This document shows positions 59,603 through 64,000 of a DNA stretch of 64,000 nucleotides, one piece after another (the first letter of the stretch is position 1; the number at the start of each line of letters is the position of its first letter). The DNA is from Psettodes erumei. Lineage: Eukaryota; Chordata; Actinopteri; Pleuronectiformes; Psettodidae. The DNA is taken from contig JAFBJZ010000857.1 in NCBI GenBank assembly GCA_016785225.1, positions 186,001 through 250,000 on the forward strand. The letters are read 5' to 3'. Below the pieces are notes generated by a model. The model was not told the DNA's origin and ran no database searches. It saw nothing but the letters and a program-made list of their open reading frames with translations. The translations under genes and the position numbers were made by a program.

Positions 59603-62187
59603 CTGACAAACAGAGAGATTACATTTTATCAGTGAGAGTATTTCTCATTCCTGTGGCTCATGTAAACTGCAGCTCTGCTGAAGTTCTCATTCCCACTGAG
59701 GTCAAAACACAAAGGGGAGGTCTTTCACCTTAATTACATTATCGTTTCCTTAAATTAATATACAATTTAACTGCAGGATACATTTTGTTGGAAACATAAT
59801 CACTGTCTGGATAATGTTCAGAGTTCAACATATTTTTTATCAGTGGTAGCAAAGTTACTATGAGGTGACTGGGTTGGATGGCAGGTGTAGAAAGCAGGGT
59901 TCACATCTGTGGCTTTAGGTTTAGGTAACCGTAGTGCTGTGGTTCAGATTAGTAAGGCAGTGGCTTGGGTTAAATGTAAATAAACATGTTGTGTCTAAAT
60001 TCAATGTCAACTTTTTCTGTATTTAACCAGAAGACAATCTTTCCCCAACCTCAACCTTTAGTTGCCTGAACTAAAGATTCAGCCATGACCAGAAGATCAT
60101 TTGAGTCATTTTCAAAGGGTTTTGCAATGACAATGACATGAATGTCTGATCAGACAACACAGACAATACTGGTCATTATGGAAGGGGGTTCTTTTAGAAG
60201 TGGGACTTAGAATGGATGGACAACTTGCACTACACAAAAGAGTTTCTTTTTCTCTCATTTTAGGTAGAGCAGCAGGCTCAGTCCAAGTTCAGTCCCCTGA
60301 AGGCCACACCTTTGCAGGCCATGTCTTTACAGTCAACTGCTGAACTGCACCTCAGCTGGACTGCACTAAGATGTTTTGTGCTCTCTGTATGTCTTTGAGT
60401 GCCAGAGAAAATCACGTGTATGTGTGTGTGTGACTGGAGAGAGAGAGAGAATAAAGATTTCACCATGCAAGTCAGCAGCTGAAAGACCTCCTCCCGTCAA
60501 AGTCAAACAGATGGAGGAAATGGACTTTGAACTTCACAGACATGCACACACACACACACACACACGTGATTGTGTCTTGCATATAGCACAATACACACTT
60601 TACAGTCTTTTAAGTCTTGAAACAACTTTAAGCTTTCTGATTTTAGAGCAATGAAACATGTCCACTTGTCTCACTGCTGAGCTTTATGTACTGGTACTGA
60701 CACACACACACATTGCGTGATGCATGTAGAAGCTGTTGTACAGGGGCATGTTCAGCAGTAGACATGCCAGTGACAGTGACAGTTCACTAAGCTGTGATGT
60801 GTTACATGGACTGCTTTGAAATAGAGAGCCGCATCAGGCAATTAGAGACATGTTGGACAATAGTGCACAGCAGCAGGAAGCAGGAGAGGTGTCACTTGTC
60901 TCTCTGGCTAAAAAATTCTCAAAACTTCAAAACAAATGCAGACACAGAGAGCAGAACGAAAGAGATGTACACTAGCTATATATATATATATATATCCCAG
61001 TGTCAGACAGCCTTGAGAAAACCTTTGTAATAAAGAATATGTCTGCAGATCAGATCTGTTCTATTAACAAAATAAACAGACTGTACAACTGACGAGTACA
61101 AAAAAACTGTTTCCATCCAAACTAAACAAGTGATCTGTTGGAACGGATCTGGTTCTGGGAGGAGATTTTGAGATCAAACAGTGTCTCTTCAAATATTACT
61201 GATGTCTCCTACATTGTTCAGGATGAGAATTTTATTTTCAATACCTTTCAGGAGCCTTCATTAGCTGACTGCATGCTGCACTAAATGCCAAATGAATCCA
61301 CTGCAATAACATCTTCACTACAGTATCTGAATGGCTTTCCCATGCTCAAAGCAGGGTCAAAACAATAACATGAATGTCGTTCAGTCTTTGTATCACAAAC
61401 CTGAGGAACCTGGGACGGACATTTTTGTTGTGTACTAAGTGTTCAACCCCTGTATCCACCCCATCTCTGACATTTTCATTATTGGTTTGTTTTAACCATC
61501 ACCATAATATTTCCATAACTGTAGCAAAGTAGTTGTAGTTGCTTCAACTTAACTAAACCAAAATGTAGAAGTGGTGGGTCAGACAACGTTAATTCATTTT
61601 GTCAGTGGTCATATGGCTTGGTTTAGGGAGTATTACTAAATATCCTACTTTACTGTTAAGGTATGAGGTATATTTGATGAGCATGCCATGCTACCTTTAG
61701 AACCAGATCAATGACAAACCACCACTTTGGCAAATCAGCCAAAGCTTTGTAGTAACCAGGTGTCCAAATACATACATATCACAGGAGCCTAGAGCACCAC
61801 TGTATCACTCCTGTCCCTCCATTCCACCGAAATGATACCAAACATAAAATACAGAATCAAAGGGTTGTTGAGGACTTAGACTTAAATCAGTAAGGGTAGT
61901 GGAGTAGTGGCACAGCAATGATTCCATGCTTTACCAATAATACAAAAACATTAGTGATGCTCTTTCAATTGTGTCTTCCTGAAACTAAACACCAGTGGAT
62001 GATGACATACACTCATATTTGTTTGCACATTTAAAAGAAAAACACTCCTGTGTGTCTAAATGAAGAACTTACACTCCACAGCTACATGAAACTCAAGGTA
62101 CTGACACTGTGTGCTTCCACCTACCCTTTGCGGTCTCCTTATCTACTACTACAATGACAAAACAGTTACTAAACCCCTACTTAACCC

Positions 62188-62218
<31 letters not shown>

Positions 62219-62235
62219 CTCCAGACCCTCCCTAC
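59603..62235 (-). other. ptprg: ptprg intron upstream of the juxtamembrane exon
   Basis: AT-rich intron with (CA)n at about 60545-60565, (TA)n at about 60977-60995 and (TG)n at 62189-62218. No transmembrane exon is visible. Confidence 0.7.
62189..62218. repeat. (TG)n microsatellite
   Basis: Uninterrupted TG run. Confidence 0.95.
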
Positions 62236-62273
62236 CTGTATTTGATACAGAGCAGAGAGCAGAGAGCGTTCAT
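62236..62273 (-). CDS. ptprg: candidate alternative first coding exon of ptprg
   Basis: On the minus strand an ATG with A at -3 (CACCAGGATGA) opens MNALCSLLCIKY plus two bases AG, followed by donor ACAG|GTAGGG. Those two bases join exactly in phase to the G that begins the juxtamembrane exon, giving ...[13 protein letters not shown]. The 38 bases plus the 1960 downstream make 666 codons including the stop. A 665-residue form would lack the extracellular and transmembrane regions but keep D1 and D2. Alternative-promoter cytosolic forms are known for the related phosphatase PTPRE. Evidence here is only ATG context, donor and phase, so it is speculative. Confidence 0.35.
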
Positions 62274-62455
62274 CCTGGTGAACAGAGCGAGCAGACGGGC
62301 TGCCGCATGCTGCTGCTGTTGACCTGCACTGAGAGCCAGGCTCCAAGACCAGGGACAGGAGGAGGGAAGACAGAGGGAGGGCTGTCCTAACAAGGCATGG
62401 AGGGGGTTGTCCCCTCTCTCTGTGTGTCACTAACTCTGTATCTCCTCCCTTGTAG

Positions 62456-62490
<35 letters not shown>
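62456..62490. repeat. (CA)n microsatellite
   Basis: Uninterrupted CA run. Confidence 0.95.
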
Positions 62491-62492
<2 letters not shown>

Positions 62493-62743
62493 CCCTGCAA
62501 CAGGTGCTGGGGCGTGTTTGGGTATTTAATCCTATTGTGGAGCAAAGTTTAGGTCACAACCCCATGTTCTGCACAGACTCCACCCCCACTGCTGTTTTAC
62601 TGGCAGCAGTTTCTGCCACCCATATTATCCATTCTGTTGCTCTGCTGCATTCGGGTTGCTGAAGTAAATATGAGTTTCATAACAGAAGACTGAGAAAATG
62701 GTTTCCCTTACTGTATAATATTTACAGTAGCCTAAATGATGTT

Positions 62744-62794
62744 AGGTTTACAGCTTACAGCCTCAGTGAACCTGAGGCTATAAGCTGTACACCT
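62744..62794. repeat. long inverted repeat (hairpin) at LINE boundary
   Basis: Arms CAGCTTACAGCCTCAG (62751-62766) and CTGAGGCTATAAGCTG (62772-62787) pair with one mismatch around a 5-base loop, and pairing continues outward to about 62744/62794. It lies directly before the recognisable LINE coding relic. Confidence 0.8.
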
Positions 62795-64000
62795 CTTGAG
62801 TGTTCTTTTCATTTTGAACTGGTTTCTATAGCTGAGGTCTGCAGTGCCCTAAAAATACTGGACTCCAAAAAATCAGCTGGTCCTGATAGTTTGGATCCAT
62901 TTTTTCTAAAGATCGCTGCTGACCTAAATGCAGAGCCTTTAACTTGTATTTTTAATCAAAGCCTCAGCACAAACAAACTTCCAAAAGTTTGGAAATCTGC
63001 TTTTGTCCTCCCTTTGTTAAAAGGAGGAGAACCTTCAATGTGAAAAATTACAGGCCTATTTCAAAACTATGTATCATAGTGAAATTGTTTGAAAAATTAG
63101 TCTGTGATCAACTCAAGGTATTTTAGAATCGAACAACATTTCACATCCTTTTCAATCAGGTTTTAGGATGCAGCACAGCATGTCTAGTGCTACTTTAAAA
63201 TTTTTTAACGATGTGTTTCAGGCATTTGTTTCAAAAAGGTTTTGTGTTACTTTGTTCATTGACCTATCCAAGGCATTTGACACAGTGGATCACAATCTTT
63301 TATTAAAAATTCTCTTAAGAAATGGCATCTCCAAACAAGCTGCCTCCTGGTTTTCAGATTATTTAGCTAGCAGGACACAATGTGTTCAGATGGCTGGAGT
63401 TAAGTCCACTTTTCTTGAGGTCACAAAAGGTGTACCTCAAAGCTCAGGTTTAGGAACCATCTTGTTCTCAATCTACATTAACGACCTGTGCACAAACTTG
63501 TCAAAAGCCTCCTACCAATTTTATGCAGATGATTTGGTAATCGACTGCTCTTCGTGCTCAATCGCAGAGGCCTTTAAATTTCTGCAGTCAACTTTTGATT
63601 TAGTGCAGATATGTCTGGACCAATTGAAACTGGTCTTAAACACTGAATAATCTTAAATTATGATTTTTTCAAAATTTCCTGTTCCCCTGGAGAACAATCC
63701 CTCAAACAAAACTTCCCAAGGTAAAGCTCTTGAACTGGTAACCAGTTCAAGTACCTAGGATTAACTATTGATGGGGAGCTTTTTTTCAAAACTCATATCA
63801 AAAATTTCATCTACAAATTAAGGGTAAAGCTCAGTTTCTTTTACAGAAACAAATCATGTTTCTCCGTCAGAGCTCGGAAGCTCCTGATTTCAGCTACCTT
63901 CTTGGCCTTCTTAGACTACTACAATGTTGTGTATATGTGTGCTTCAACCAGCTGCATCCAATCTTTGATCCTTGAGGTTTATCACTGGTTGCAGCCGCCA
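62790..64000 (+). mobile_element. degenerate LINE reverse transcriptase fragment (L2/Rex1-like)
   Basis: The plus-strand translation shows non-LTR reverse transcriptase blocks in order. These are KILDSKKSAGPDSLDPFFLK (about 62.85-62.91 kb), NYRPIS in another frame (near 63.05 kb), FIDLSKAFDTVDHNLLLKIL (near 63.26 kb), GVPQSSGLGTILFSIYINDL (near 63.43 kb), YADD (near 63.52 kb), FKYLGLTIDGELFFKTHI near 63.75 kb and the thumb-like LLISATFLAFLDYYNV. Frames shift near 63.04 and 63.13 kb and a stop ends the main frame at 63650, so it is dead. It lacks a 5' part and runs off the window. It is antisense to ptprg in the intron. Confidence 0.88.
63168..63650 (+). pseudogene. LINE reverse transcriptase remnant, longest open piece
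   Basis: A 160-codon piece of the reverse transcriptase palm. It includes the DLSKAFDTVDH block, the GVPQ block (Ser-Ser-Gly in place of the usual Gly-Ser-x) and the catalytic YADD. It is bounded by a frame change upstream and a stop (NTE then TAA) downstream. The intact protein would be much longer. Confidence 0.85.

Noticed and set aside
62149..62487. 112-codon minus-strand frame bridging two microsatellites
   Set aside because: Its ends are translated TG/CA repeats. Only the different-frame ATG at 62273 has a spliceable context.

Overview
This is vertebrate, almost certainly teleost fish, nuclear DNA. It has long AT-rich introns and intergenic spacers, many (CA/TG)n microsatellites, GT-AG introns, and four genes in the order and relative orientation I recall for human 3p14.2. 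Read left to right they are the 3' end of cadps (+), complete fezf2 (+), cep15/C3orf14 (-), and the 3' two-thirds or so of the ptprg intracellular coding region (-). The human order, as I recall it, is PTPRG, C3orf14, FEZF2, CADPS; this window reads it in the opposite direction. Most other open frames here are chance or shadow frames.

Region by region: 1-2571 is the last intron of cadps, with one hAT-type transposon end. 2572-2745 is the last cadps coding exon, followed by its 3' UTR. From about 3.0 to 19.9 kb there is a gene-free spacer with microsatellites and several blocks that look like conserved regulatory DNA. Roughly 19.96-20.58 kb is the fezf2 promoter/leader. fezf2 has four coding exons between 20582 and 24103 (428 aa: an eh1 repressor motif and six C2H2 zinc fingers). 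From about 24.7 to 33.3 kb there is a second gene-free spacer with candidate enhancers. cep15 lies on the minus strand from 36549 to 33698 in four exons (152 aa as modelled; the first exon is the weak point). 36.6-42.9 kb holds the cep15 promoter and the ptprg 3' UTR/intergenic DNA. From 42898 to 59602, sixteen consecutive ptprg coding exons on the minus strand join without a frame break (1960 nt). They encode the juxtamembrane segment, the active D1 phosphatase domain and the inactive D2 domain. 59603-64000 is ptprg intron and holds a possible alternative first exon (62236-62273) and a broken LINE reverse-transcriptase fragment (about 62.79-64.0 kb) in the antisense orientation.

The genes are neighbours rather than a pathway: a vesicle-priming factor (cadps), a forebrain transcription factor (fezf2), a small centrosomal protein (cep15) and a receptor tyrosine phosphatase (ptprg). 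The gene-poor DNA around a developmental regulator such as fezf2 is where long-range enhancers are expected. I saw no tRNA, rRNA, CRISPR array or bacterial-type feature. The most interesting observations are: a potential short cytosolic ptprg isoform whose start exon splices in phase to the first catalytic-side exon; a perfect RFX X-box coincident with the predicted cep15 start codon; TG microsatellites abutting two ptprg splice sites; and an unassigned exon-like or nested open frame in a ptprg intron.
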